Positions 1 through 9,200 of a stretch of DNA of 64,000 nt are shown here, piece by piece (within the stretch, counting starts at the first letter, position 1; each line of letters starts with the position of its first letter). The DNA is from Paractinoplanes maris (lineage in GTDB: Bacteria > Actinomycetota > Actinomycetes > Mycobacteriales > Micromonosporaceae): the NCBI RefSeq assembly GCF_023544465.1, contig NZ_JALPVL010000008.1:248001-312000 (forward strand), in the 5' to 3' direction. The notes beneath the pieces are model-generated. The model was given only the letters and a program-made list of their open reading frames with translations, had not been told where the DNA came from and did no database searches. The translations under genes were made by a program, and so were the position numbers.

Positions 1-7
1 GCCCGGC

Positions 8-706
8 GTGGGCACGGTGGTCGCCGGGCCGGTGCCGCGGCGCGAGCACGAGTTGAGCCGGGAGCGGATCATCAAGGCCGCCATCACGATCGCCGACGAG
101 CACGGGATGGCCGAGCTGACCATGCGCCGGCTCGCGGCCGGGCTGGGGGTGGCCACCATGTCGCTCTACCGGCATGTGCCCGGCCGCGACGAGCTGATCA
201 TCGGCATGATCGACGTGGCGATCGGGGCGGTCCGTCTGCCCGCGCGTCGTCCGAGGGACTGGCGGGCCGGTCTCGAGATCGTGGCCCGCGAGGAATGGGC
301 GATCTTCCAGCGTCATCCCTGGCTGGGCCGGTCGATGTCGCTGACCCGCCCGCAGATGGCGCCCAACGGTGTGCGCCTCAGCGAGTGGGTGCTGGCCACC
401 TTCGACGGCACGGCGCTGACTATGGCCGAGCGCATGTATGTCCAGATCGCCCTCCTGACGTTCGTCCGCGGCCTGGCCGCTGCCATCGAGTTCGAGCAGG
501 AGGCGGTCCGCGAGACGGGCCTGACCAGCGACCAGTGGCTGGAGACCCAGGAGACGACCCTGGCCGGGATGATCGAGGCGGGCACCCTGACCCGATTCGA
601 GCAGCTCACCGCGGACGGCTTCGACTTCGACCTCGACCAGCTCTTCGAGTTCGGTCTGGCCCGCCTGCTCGACGGCCTGACCCTGTTCGTCGACGCCCGC
701 AGTTGA
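8..706 (+). CDS. TetR/AcrR family transcriptional regulator
   Basis: A one-component repressor-type regulator. The N-terminal helix-turn-helix spans about residues 15-60, with the typical LTMRRLAAGLGV and LYRHVPGRDEL segments. The rest matches the TetR C-terminal ligand domain with the common RHPWL motif. The first possible start is a GTG eight bases into the window, so the true start may lie outside and the gene may be slightly truncated at the left edge. It converges on the oxidoreductase gene at 822-1727, which is not necessarily its target. The family is clear; the ligand cannot be told. Confidence 0.88.
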   Translation: MGTVVAGPVPRREHELSRERIIKAAITIADEHGMAELTMRRLAAGLGVATMSLYRHVPGRDELIIGMIDVAIGAVRLPARRPRDWRAGLEIVAREEWAIFQRHPWLGRSMSLTRPQMAPNGVRLSEWVLATFDGTALTMAERMYVQIALLTFVRGLAAAIEFEQEAVRETGLTSDQWLETQETTLAGMIEAGTLTRFEQLTADGFDFDLDQLFEFGLARLLDGLTLFVDARS

Positions 707-822
707 GGCGCCCGCCGTCGGCGCGCCTGCGTTTGGCGCGCCTGCGTTTGACGCGCTCGAGTTGACGCGCCCCGGGTTGAGGCGCCCCGAGTTGAGGCGC
801 CCCGAGTTACGGCGCCCGGAGT
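705..822. repeat. 15-bp tandem repeats filling a convergent intergenic space
   Basis: About eight degenerate 15-bp units run head to tail, of the forms GGCGCGCCTGCGTTT and GAGGCGCCCCGAGTT. Two adjacent pairs are identical. They occupy the whole space between the stop codon of the TetR gene (704-706) and that of the opposing oxidoreductase gene (822-824). Both stop codons sit in repeat-like sequence (AGTTGAGGCG and GGAGTCAAC). No gene is visible here. The array may be a slippage product, and its GC-rich units may act as a transcription barrier. Confidence 0.8.
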
Positions 823-1727
823 CAACTGGCGATGAGCAGGACTACCTTGCCCTCGCTGTGCCGGGATTCGACGGCACGATGGGCCTCGACGACCTGATCG
901 AGGGGGAAAAGCTGCACCGGCATGACGACCTCGCCCCGCGCGGCCAGCTCGACCACCTGGGCCAGGCGCTGGGGATCGCGGCCCGCCCGCACCACGTGGG
1001 CCCCGTGCTCGGCCGCGGCTTTGTCGTCGACGATCGTGCCGACGCGGTCGGGCGTGATGCCCAGCTCGATCGACTGGGCGATCGCCTCGCCGCCGGCCGC
1101 GTCGAGCGCGACGGTGGGCTTCAGGCCGAGGTCGTGCAGGTCGCGGATCAGCTGCGGACCGTACGCGACGGGGATCGCCCCCTGGCGGCGCAGGCGGTCG
1201 TGGTTGCGCGGGCTCGCGGTGCCGATCACCGTGGCCCCGGCCCGGCGGGCCAGTTGGGTGGCGATCGTTCCCACGCTGCCCGCGGCGGCGTGGACCAGCA
1301 GCACGTCGTCCGGGCCGGCGTTCAGCTCCAGCAGGGCGCCGCTCGCCGTCTGGGACGCGGCCACCAGGGCGGCCGCGGTGGGGAAGTCGAGGGCGGCCGG
1401 CTTGCGGACGACGGTCTCGGCGGCGACGCACAGCAGCTCGGCCGCGCCGTTCAGCATGGTCGAACCGAGGACCGGGTCGCCGACCACGAAGTCCCGCACA
1501 CCTTCGCCGACGGCGTCGATCACTCCGGCGTACTCCTGACCGATGGTCTGCGGGAACGTGATCTTGGCCCAGGGCATCTGTCCCTGCCGGACAGCGACGT
1601 CGAACGGCTGGACACCGGCGGCCAGGACGCGTACCCGCACCTCGCCCGGGCCGGGTTGCGGATCGGGGATGTGGACCACGTGCAGCACCTCGGGCGGACC
1701 GAAACGGTCGAACACGGCAGCTCTCAT
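822..1727 (-). CDS. NADP-dependent zinc-free MDR oxidoreductase (quinone reductase-like)
   Basis: A 301-residue medium-chain dehydrogenase/reductase of the quinone oxidoreductase type. The N-terminal GroES-like part contains GQEYAGVI (about 63-70). The nucleotide-binding Rossmann part has HAAAGSVG (about 146-153). The cysteine cluster of structural zinc-binding alcohol dehydrogenases is absent, so it probably reduces quinones or enones with NADPH. The start at MRAAVFD is chosen because family members begin this way; an ATG-containing extension of five codons upstream is possible. It is convergent with the TetR gene, and the two stops are separated only by tandem repeats. Confidence 0.88.
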   Translation of the reverse strand: MRAAVFDRFGPPEVLHVVHIPDPQPGPGEVRVRVLAAGVQPFDVAVRQGQMPWAKITFPQTIGQEYAGVIDAVGEGVRDFVVGDPVLGSTMLNGAAELLCVAAETVVRKPAALDFPTAAALVAASQTASGALLELNAGPDDVLLVHAAAGSVGTIATQLARRAGATVIGTASPRNHDRLRRQGAIPVAYGPQLIRDLHDLGLKPTVALDAAGGEAIAQSIELGITPDRVGTIVDDKAAAEHGAHVVRAGRDPQRLAQVVELAARGEVVMPVQLFPLDQVVEAHRAVESRHSEGKVVLLIAS

Positions 1728-1844
1728 GGCCGGAGTCTGCAAGCTGAACCGAGGTTGAGGTCAAGATTCTCGCCCGGATCGTCGATTTCGCGGCGGTGCT
1801 GTTCGTCGGTGGAATGACAGCTAGCCAACGGAAAGAGGACCGAG

Positions 1845-2186
1845 ATGGCCAAGTACACCCTGCTGATCTATGGCGACGCGGCGCAGTGGGAGGCGTTGTC
1901 CGACGAGGAGCGCCGGGCCAAGGACGCCGCCCACGCCGAGTTCCGGGCCGCGGCCGGCGACCGCATCATCGGCGGGCAGGAGCTGGAGCCCGCTCCGAAC
2001 GCCACGACGCTGCGCGGCTTCGTCACCTCGGACGGGCCGTTCCTGGAGACGAAGGAGGCGCTGGGCGGCTTCTACTCGCTCGAGGCGGCCGATCTCGACG
2101 AGGTGCTGGGCCTGGCCAAGCTGCTGCCCGAGGTGCACGACGGGCACAGCGCGGTGGAGATCCGGCCGGTCGTCGACCACCCATGA
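1845..2186 (+). CDS. YCII-related DGPF-domain protein
   Basis: A 113-residue ferredoxin-like (dimeric alpha-beta barrel) protein with the signature DGPFLETKE at about residues 63-71. A clear ribosome-binding site (GGAAAGAGGA) precedes the ATG. Its stop overlaps the start of the following sigma-factor gene (ATGA, 2183-2186), so the two are translationally coupled. DGPF proteins are the standard genomic partners of ECF42 sigma factors in actinobacteria. The biochemical role of the family is unknown. Confidence 0.9.
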   Translation: MAKYTLLIYGDAAQWEALSDEERRAKDAAHAEFRAAAGDRIIGGQELEPAPNATTLRGFVTSDGPFLETKEALGGFYSLEAADLDEVLGLAKLLPEVHDGHSAVEIRPVVDHP

Positions 2187-3388
2187 CCGCCGGCATCGTC
2201 GCGGCGGTGGCCGAGGCTCACCGCCGCGACTGGGCCCAGGTGCTGGCCACGACCGCGCGGGTCACGCGGGATCTCGAGCTGGCCGAGGAGTGCACTCAGG
2301 ACGCGTACGCCCAGGCCTTGGTCGTGTGGGCGCGCGACGGTGTGCCCGCCCGGCCGGGGGCGTGGCTGACCCGGGTGGCGCGGAACCGGGCGCTCGACGA
2401 GGTGCGGCGCGAAGCGGCCTTCCGTCGTCGCCTGCCCCTGCTGGTCACCTCACCGGACAGTCCGGGCGACGACCGCCTGCGGCTCATCTTCACGTGCTGC
2501 CATCCGGCGCTGTCCCGGGAGAGCCAGGTGGCGCTGACCGCCCGCCTGGTCTGCGGCCTGTCGACGTACGAGGTGGCGCGGGCCTTCCTGCTCTCCGAGC
2601 CGACCATGGCGGCCCGCCTGACCCGGGCCAAGAAGAAGATCGCCACCGCTCGCATTCCGTATCGCACGCCGGACCCGGACGAGATGGAGGAGCGTCTCGA
2701 CCCGGTCCTCGAAGTGGTGCACCTGCTCTTCACCACCGGTCACACCGCCCCCACCGGCCCGGCGCTGATCCGCTCCGACCTCACCGCCGGCGCGATCCAG
2801 CTGGCCCGGACGCTGCACCTGCTCATGCCGCGGTCGGCCGCCGTGACGGCCCTGCTGGCGCTGTTGCTGGTGACCGACGCGCGCTCGGCCGCCCGGGTCA
2901 CGCCGGCCGGTGCCCTGGTGTTGCTGCCCGACCAGGACCGCAGCCGGTGGGATCGGGCGCTGATCGCCGAGGGGACGGCTCTGCTGACCGACGCGTTGCG
3001 CCGCCGGCCGCCGACGCGGTTCGCCGTGGAGGCCGCGATCGCCGCGGTGCACGCCGAGGCGCCGTCGTGGGAGCAGACCGACTGGACCGAGATCGTCGGG
3101 CTCTACGGGGTCCTGCTGCGCCTGACCGGTGATTCGCCTGTCGTGGCGCTCAACCGGGCGGTGGCCATCGGCTTCCGCGACGGCCCGCAGGCGGGCCTGG
3201 ACGCCCTGCTCCCGCTGGCGGCCGAGCCCGCCCTGGCGACGTACGCGTATCTCTCGGCCAGTCGGGCCGACTTCCTGCGCCGCCTGGGCCGCCGGACCGA
3301 AGCGGCCGCCGCCTACGACGAGGCCCTGACCCTCACCGGCAACGAGGTCGAGCACGCCTTCCTGACGGCGCGCCGAAACAGCCTGTAG
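2183..3388 (+). CDS. ECF42-type RNA polymerase sigma factor with C-terminal TPR-like extension
   Basis: A 401-residue ECF sigma factor. Sigma-2 spans about residues 10-80, with the WLTRVARNRALDEVRRE segment. Sigma-4 spans about 105-165, with FTCCHPALS and the helix-turn-helix around LSTYEVARAFLLSEPTMAAR. A long helical region follows (about 180-401) containing the conserved VVALNRAVA and GRRTEAAAAYDEAL segments. This is the ECF42 layout, in which no classical anti-sigma factor is encoded and the C-terminal extension is thought to control activity. The ATG at 2183 is chosen because it is coupled to the upstream DGPF gene; the open frame extends further upstream without support. Confidence 0.92.
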   Translation: MTAGIVAAVAEAHRRDWAQVLATTARVTRDLELAEECTQDAYAQALVVWARDGVPARPGAWLTRVARNRALDEVRREAAFRRRLPLLVTSPDSPGDDRLRLIFTCCHPALSRESQVALTARLVCGLSTYEVARAFLLSEPTMAARLTRAKKKIATARIPYRTPDPDEMEERLDPVLEVVHLLFTTGHTAPTGPALIRSDLTAGAIQLARTLHLLMPRSAAVTALLALLLVTDARSAARVTPAGALVLLPDQDRSRWDRALIAEGTALLTDALRRRPPTRFAVEAAIAAVHAEAPSWEQTDWTEIVGLYGVLLRLTGDSPVVALNRAVAIGFRDGPQAGLDALLPLAAEPALATYAYLSASRADFLRRLGRRTEAAAAYDEALTLTGNEVEHAFLTARRNSL

Positions 3389-3497
3389 CCACGCGCCGGG
3401 AAAGCGTCCAGCCCTACGCCTCACATCACATGGCGCTCGGCCGATAGTTGGGGTACAAATGATTTGCGTGGCAACGGAAGCTCGGGAGGGCGCGGAG

Positions 3498-3725
3498 ATG
3501 ACGAAGGACGCCGAGGGACGCGGCCGGTTCCGGCAGTGGATTCACGAGACGTTCGACGACATGTGGTTCCGGTCGATGATCGGCCCGGCCCAGACCAAGA
3601 ACGCCGTGCAGGGCTGCGACGAGGGCGCCCGCGAGCAGTGGAAGCGCGACCTCGAGAACCGCAAGCGATACACCCGTGAGCAGCGCGAACGCAAGCGCCT
3701 GGCCCGCGAGGGCAACCGCAGCTGA
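3498..3725 (+). CDS. small hydrophilic hypothetical protein
   Basis: A 75-residue protein, strongly charged, with an N-terminal aromatic stretch (RFRQWIHETFDDMWF) and a basic C-terminal helix rich in Arg, Lys and Glu. The ATG at 3498 has a GGGAGGG ribosome site about eight bases upstream; an upstream start at 3459 is less likely. I do not recognise a family. It lies alone between the sigma-factor gene and the repeat tract preceding the KDG kinase gene. Coding potential is supported by GC3 bias and the ribosome site. Confidence 0.6.
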   Translation: MTKDAEGRGRFRQWIHETFDDMWFRSMIGPAQTKNAVQGCDEGAREQWKRDLENRKRYTREQRERKRLAREGNRS

Positions 3726-3730
3726 TCGCC

Positions 3731-3826
3731 GCACCAGCGCCGGGCTGCACCAGCGCCGGGCTGCACGGAAGCCAGCCGCACCAAAGCCGCGCTGCACAAA
3801 AGCCGCGCTGCGCAAAAGCCGCCCGC
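3731..3826. repeat. 16-bp tandem repeats between convergent genes
   Basis: Six units of about 16 bp run head to tail. The first two are identical (GCACCAGCGCCGGGCT at 3731 and 3747). The later ones are A-richer variants (GCACCAAAGCCGCGCT, GCACAAAAGCCGCGCT). They fill most of the gap between the stop of the small gene ending at 3725 and the stop of the opposing kinase gene at 3840. The layout copies that at 705-822 with an unrelated unit. Confidence 0.8.
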
Positions 3827-3839
3827 GGACGGCCGTTGA

Positions 3840-4766
3840 TCAGCGCCGCACGTCGTCGCCGGCCAGGGCGGCCAGCTCGGCCCGGGACGGGGCACCCTCG
3901 CAGTCGCCCGGCACGGTGACCGCGAACGCGCCGGCCGCGATGGCCGTGGTCAGGCGATCGACCGCGGTGGCGCCGGCCAGGCGGTCGGCCAGATAGCCCG
4001 CCACGAAGGCGTCGCCGGCCCCCACCGGGTCGACCACCGTCACTCCCAGGGCGGGCACGGTGTGCCGCTCGCCGTCGATCAGGGCCACGCAGCCGCGGCC
4101 ACCGTCCTTGACGATCACCTCGGCCGGGCCCAGCTCGGCCAGCGCCGCGGGCACGTCGTCGCCGGTGACGAACAGGGTCGCCTCCTCGGGGGAGGCGAAG
4201 ACGATGTCGGAGCGCGACACCAGGTCCCGCAGCACGGGGGCGGCGTCGTAGCTGCTCCACAGCTTGGCCCGGTAGTTCACGTCGACCGACACGGGCACCC
4301 CGGCCGCCCGGGCCGTCTCGATGGACTGGAAGACCGCCGCCCGGGCCGTCTCGCTCAGGGCGGGCGTGATGCCGGTGACGTGCAGGATCGAGGCCGCGGT
4401 GATCTCCGAGGCGCTGATGTCGGCCGGGGACAGGTGTGAGCCCGCGCTGCCCGCCCGGTGATAGTCGACCTGGGCGAACTCGCCCGAGCGGCGGTGCCGC
4501 ACCATCAGACCGGTGAACGACTCGTCGGTGATCGCCACGGTGCGGACCCCGGCCGCGGCGATCCGGGCGGCGATCAGGCTGCCGGTGGCGTCGGGGCCGA
4601 CCCGCCCCAGCCAGGTGGCTTCGCCGCCGAGCCGGGCGACACCGATGGCCACGTTGCTCTCGGCGCCGCCGATGCCGAAGGAGAAGCTTTTCGCGTACGC
4701 CAGAGGGCCGATGCCGTCCGCCGCGACCAGCCCCATCGTCTCACCGAAGGTGAGCAGGCCCGTCAT
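3840..4766 (-). CDS. kdgK: PfkB-family sugar kinase, probably 2-dehydro-3-deoxygluconate (KDG) kinase
   Basis: A 308-residue ribokinase-family enzyme. The PfkB signature is seen as GGAESNVAIGVARLG (about 33-47) near the sugar site and as DPVGAGDAFVAG (about 246-257), whose GAGD holds the catalytic aspartate and anion hole. It most likely phosphorylates 2-keto-3-deoxygluconate to KDPG in the cytoplasm. The substrate is inferred mainly from the neighbour: its start overlaps the stop of a KDPG aldolase gene by four bases (ATGA). The two would act in sequence on uronate or gluconate breakdown products. Confidence 0.9.
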   Translation of the reverse strand: MTGLLTFGETMGLVAADGIGPLAYAKSFSFGIGGAESNVAIGVARLGGEATWLGRVGPDATGSLIAARIAAAGVRTVAITDESFTGLMVRHRRSGEFAQVDYHRAGSAGSHLSPADISASEITAASILHVTGITPALSETARAAVFQSIETARAAGVPVSVDVNYRAKLWSSYDAAPVLRDLVSRSDIVFASPEEATLFVTGDDVPAALAELGPAEVIVKDGGRGCVALIDGERHTVPALGVTVVDPVGAGDAFVAGYLADRLAGATAVDRLTTAIAAGAFAVTVPGDCEGAPSRAELAALAGDDVRR

Positions 4767-5410
4767 GAGCGGGCGAAGGCGACCGCACTCACCGCGTGCC
4801 GGGCGCGGGCGGCCAGGGCGGTGAGGCTGCCCCCGACGACGGAGTCACCGACGAGCGGGCCGCCCAGACCGACCGACCGGGCGCCGGCGAACAGCCAGTC
4901 GGCGATGTCCTCGATCTTGATGCCGCCGGTCGGCATGACGTTGATCTGGGGGAGCGGGCCGCGCACGTTGCGCAGGAAGTCGGGGCCGAGACCGGCCGCC
5001 GGGAACACCTTGACCAGCGGGGCGCCGGCCCGGTGAGCCGCGTACATCTCGGTCGGGGTCGACGTGCCGGGATAGAACGGCACGGTGGTGAGCCCCATCA
5101 GATCGACGTCGAGCACCGGGGACACCAGGAACTCGGCGCCGGCGTCGACCGCGGCCTTGGCGTCGTCGGCGGTCAGCACCGTGCCGGCACCGACCGCCAC
5201 CGACGACGGCAGCTGACGGCGCAGTCCGGCCAGCGCCTCGAGAGCGCCGCGGGAGGTGAGCGTCACCTCGAGCGCGGTGACACCGTTGGTCGCCAGCACA
5301 TCGGCGACCGCGGCGAAATAGTCGGCCGTGGGGGCTCGCAGGATCGCGACGATCCCACTTTCGACCACGGCGGCGGACACGGCGTCGAGGGGAACGCTGT
5401 CATCGGTCAC
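4763..5410 (-). CDS. eda: 2-dehydro-3-deoxy-phosphogluconate (KDPG) aldolase
   Basis: A 215-residue class I aldolase that splits KDPG into pyruvate and glyceraldehyde 3-phosphate. Visible residues are the catalytic glutamate in LEVTLTS (E48), the phosphate-site stretch PGTSTPTE (114-121) and the Schiff-base lysine in PLVKVFPA (K134). The length is normal for the family. The GTG start at 5410 overlaps the stop of the upstream membrane-protein gene (GTGA). The stop overlaps the kinase start. All three genes therefore form one tightly coupled operon. Confidence 0.93.
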   Translation of the reverse strand: MTDDSVPLDAVSAAVVESGIVAILRAPTADYFAAVADVLATNGVTALEVTLTSRGALEALAGLRRQLPSSVAVGAGTVLTADDAKAAVDAGAEFLVSPVLDVDLMGLTTVPFYPGTSTPTEMYAAHRAGAPLVKVFPAAGLGPDFLRNVRGPLPQINVMPTGGIKIEDIADWLFAGARSVGLGGPLVGDSVVGGSLTALAARARHAVSAVAFARS

Positions 5411-6012
5411 GCCTTCAGATCCTGCCCCACTTCGGCTCGGCCATCCAGGGGTGCGGTGCGTGCGGGACGTCTCAACCGGGACCAGGGCCGGCCGCGCTGG
5501 TCGGCGTCGGCCACCGTGGGCTGGGCCGGCGGCATCGTGTCGATCCGGAGCTCCTCGCGGATCGCCGCCTCGAACTGCTGCATGACCAGCGGTACCTGCG
5601 CGATCAGCTCGCGGAAGTGGATCTGTGGCTCCACCCCGGCCACCGCGGCCGGGTTCATCTCGCCGTGCAGTTTCTGCAGCAGGACGTGGACCGCGAGGGC
5701 GGCGCTGCGCACCGAGCCCGAGGCGAGCAGCCGCACCTGCATCAGGGCCGGGCCGACCTCGTCCATGTATGTCAGCACCGGCACCGGCTTCTCCCCGGCG
5801 TCGTACGCGGCACGCAGGCGATAGGTGTCCCGCTCGAAGACCGAGAGCAGGGTCACGTACGCCTCCTTGCGCTCCTCGTACCACCTCCGGGTGCGCCGCC
5901 GGCGGCTGCGCAGATAGTCGTTGCGAGCGGACGTGAGCTGCACCGCAGCGGCTCCGGCCAGGGCGAACAGGGCAGCGATGAGGGGTAGCCCCCACCACGG
6001 GATGTCAGACAC
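5407..6012 (-). CDS. membrane-anchored hypothetical protein
   Basis: A 201-residue protein with a single N-terminal transmembrane helix (about residues 5-27, WWGLPLIAALFALAGAAAV). A very basic stop-transfer segment follows (RSRRRRTRRWYEERKE), then a mostly helical cytoplasmic domain. The GTG start gives a plausible membrane anchor. It is the first gene of the eda-kdgK operon and overlaps eda by four bases. The coupling may be incidental, as no known function of the pathway needs such a protein. I recognise no named family. Confidence 0.75.
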   Translation of the reverse strand: MSDIPWWGLPLIAALFALAGAAAVQLTSARNDYLRSRRRRTRRWYEERKEAYVTLLSVFERDTYRLRAAYDAGEKPVPVLTYMDEVGPALMQVRLLASGSVRSAALAVHVLLQKLHGEMNPAAVAGVEPQIHFRELIAQVPLVMQQFEAAIREELRIDTMPPAQPTVADADQRGRPWSRLRRPARTAPLDGRAEVGQDLKA

Positions 6013-6162
6013 GGGCTAACGGTAGCGACGCCCCGCCCGCCGGTCCCGCCCCGCCCGCCGATCGTGACCGCCCGGCGACCAAAGCTCACCTATCCGGCCA
6101 TCCGGGACAGCGCAGCGTCGATACCCCGTGACCCTTCGTCATGCGCCCGAGATGCCCATTCG

Positions 6163-6168
6163 TATACT
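6163..6168 (+). promoter_or_regulatory. candidate -10 element for the NACHT gene
   Basis: TATACT lies about 80 bases upstream of the NACHT gene start, in the only AT-rich patch of the 232-base gap after the eda operon promoter side. No convincing -35 hexamer is seen at 16-18 bases upstream, so this is only a candidate. Confidence 0.3.
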
Positions 6169-6244
6169 TTTGCGCGGTGTATTCCCCATTCGGCCTTCGG
6201 TCCGATTCCCGCCGCGCTGGGGGCGTGATAGAAGGCAGAGACCA

Positions 6245-9200
6245 GTGTCACGAAGTGCGGGAGGCGTCGCCTTGGCCGGAGCGGAACTGTCCACAGCGTT
6301 CAAACTGCTGGGCGCGGTGGCCAAGCCGGCCGCCGAGAAGCTGAAACGCCAGGAAGGGGTCGTCGCCGTCCTGCACCGGCTCGGGATGGCGCCCGACGTC
6401 CCGCCGCCCGACTTCGCGGGCGTCTACACCTACACCGTGGTCGAGTACTGCTACGGCAAACCGGAGCCGGTCCTGCGGCTGTTCCAGAACGAGTACGTGC
6501 GCTCGGCGTTCGAGAAGTCCTTCGCCACCGGTGACCCGGCGCACCTCGACCGCGAGATCACCGAAATCCTGCAGTGGAACGACGAAACCGGCGCCCTCGG
6601 CCGGATCGATTACAACCTGGCCCGCGAGGTGACGGGGTTCTCCGTCGTTTTCAACCGGCTGGTGGACCGCACCCGCACGGCCGCCGAAACCCGCGTGGAA
6701 CGCGACGTTCAGGACGTCCGGGGCGGCGTGAAGGACATCCAGGAGTCGCTGTCCTCCTTGGTCAGACGACTCGACCGGATGAACACCCGCGAGGAGATCC
6801 TCCGCCAGGAGTGGCGTGACCGGACCCCGGTGAGCCGTCTGGCCGACGAGCTGCGGGAGTGGTTCGCGGCCGTGGAGTACAAGATTCTTCAGGAGGTGCG
6901 GAGCAGCGCGACGGATTTCGTCTGGCTCGTCCGGGTGCCGGGATCGCGGCGGGGCTTCGACACCGTCGTGGTGCTCGGGAAGAGTGGTGAGCTCAGTGCT
7001 CCGGACGTGACCGAGGCGGCCGATCTGGTCACGACGCACCGGGCGGCCGAGGGCTGGGTCATCGTCCCGCAGCGCATCAGCAAGGCCGCCCGGGCTGCCG
7101 ACCAGGAATTCGAGCAGGTCATCTGTTACACGATGGACGAGCTGATCGATGAGCGGGCCGACTTCGAGCCTTACCTTTCGTGGCTGGAGAACGAGATCCG
7201 CAGCCGTGACATCGAACATCGGTTCGTGCCGCTGTCGTGCGTGAAGGAGGAGCCGGACCGGCGGACCGGCCGGATCGCCGCATCGAGCCACTACTCGTGG
7301 CGGGAGGGCGGTCTGGATGAGCACGTGCGTTCGTGGGTCGACGACAACGCCAAAGAGCACTTGTCGATCCTCGGTGAGTTCGGCATGGGAAAGAGCTGGT
7401 TCAGCCTCCACTTCGCCTGGACCATGGCGCAGGAGTGGCGTGCGGCCAAAGCCGCCGGTCGGAAAAGGCCCCGGCTGCCGCTGGTGGTCCCGCTGCGCGA
7501 CTACGCCAAGGCGGTAAGCATCGAGTCGCTGTTCTCGGAGTTCTTCTTCCGCAAGCACTCGATCCTGCCGGACGGGTACCGCGTCTTCGAGACGCTCAAC
7601 CGGATGGGCCGGCTCCTTCTCATCTTCGACGGCTTCGACGAGATGGCGGCACGCGTCGACCGCCAGTCAAGGATCAACAACTTCTGGGAACTGGCCCGGG
7701 CCGTCGTGCCCGGTTCGAAGGTTCTGCTCACTTGCCGTACCGAGCACTTCCCGGAGGCGCAAGAGGGACGAGATGTGCTGAGTGCACAACTGATCGCCTC
7801 GACCAGCGCCCTCACGGGTGAGCCGCCTCAGTTCGAGGTGGTAGAGCTGCAGCCGTTCGACGACGAGCAGATCGCCCGGATGCTCGAACGGATCACCACC
7901 GACCGGACCCGGGAGACGATCCTGCAGCATCAGGATCTTGTCGATCTGATGCGCCGCCCCGTCATGGGGGAATTCGTCCTGTCGGCCCTCCCGGCCATCG
8001 AGCGCGGCGCCAAGGTCGATCTCGCGCGCGTCTATCTGTACGCGGTGCAGCACAAGATCAACGCCGACATCAAGGCCGAGCGGACCTTCACATCGCTGGC
8101 CGACAAGGTCTACTTCCTGTGTGAGCTGTCCTGGTTCATGCTCACCGAGTCGATGCTCAGGATCAACTACCGTGCGATACCCGATCACATCCGGGCCTGT
8201 TTCGGGCGTGCCGTGCGGGAACAACGGGACCTCGACCACTGGCATTACGACATGCTCGGCCAGACGATGCTGGTCCGGGATGAGGCCGGCGACTACACGC
8301 CGGCTCACAAGTCGTTGCTGGAATTCTTCGCCGCCTACAAGATCGCTGCTGAGCTGGGCATCATGAACGCTGATTTCATGGCTCTCATCGGGGCGACGAG
8401 CGCCGAGAGCGCGCCGTCGTTCTGCTGGTCCGAACTACCCGGGGTGCCCAGTGGTGGCAGAGCGACCGCGATCGGGTGGAAAGCGGAAGATCATGAGCGG
8501 CAGGCCAAGACGTTGGGTGCCATACCCCTGGAGTCAGCCGTTTTCGACCTTCTGCGGCCCATGTTGATCGAGGACGTCGTCGAGTCACTGGTCGAGCTGG
8601 TTCAGGCTACGTCGGTGATCGGTCCGTCGGCGTCGGGATACACCGGTGCGCACATCGTCGAACTGCTCATGCGGTTGGACGCGACGGCGCTGCGCGGACG
8701 CCAACTCGACGGCGTGATCCTGCGAGAGTCGTACTTCGACCGGATCGATACCGTCCTGGATCTGACCGGCTGCTCCCTGCGTTCCGCCGACCTCTCGGAG
8801 ACCGACATGGAAGACGTCGATCTGACCGGCGCGGATCTCACCGGAGCGGACTTGACAAACGCGAGATACGTGGGGTTCGACCGGAACGCGATTCACCTGG
8901 TCCGGACAAAAGGTGATCTGCCGATCCTGTGCGTGAGCCGTAACGGCCGGGTCTACCGGTGGGATCTCTCCGGCGATCCCTCCCCCGTGTTCACCGCACC
9001 GGCTGAGGCGGAAAGCGCCTGTACGTTTTCTGACGGAACGACGGTGACATTCTGGCGGGACCGGAGCGAGACCGGCGCGATGACTGGGGACATGCATCGC
9101 TCCTCCGCGGAAAAGGACGCCGGCACAGTCGTTCGAGGCTCATTGATAGACGTCTGGGAGGTTGATGGGAAACGCTACCTGCTGGAACGGCGGGGAGTCG

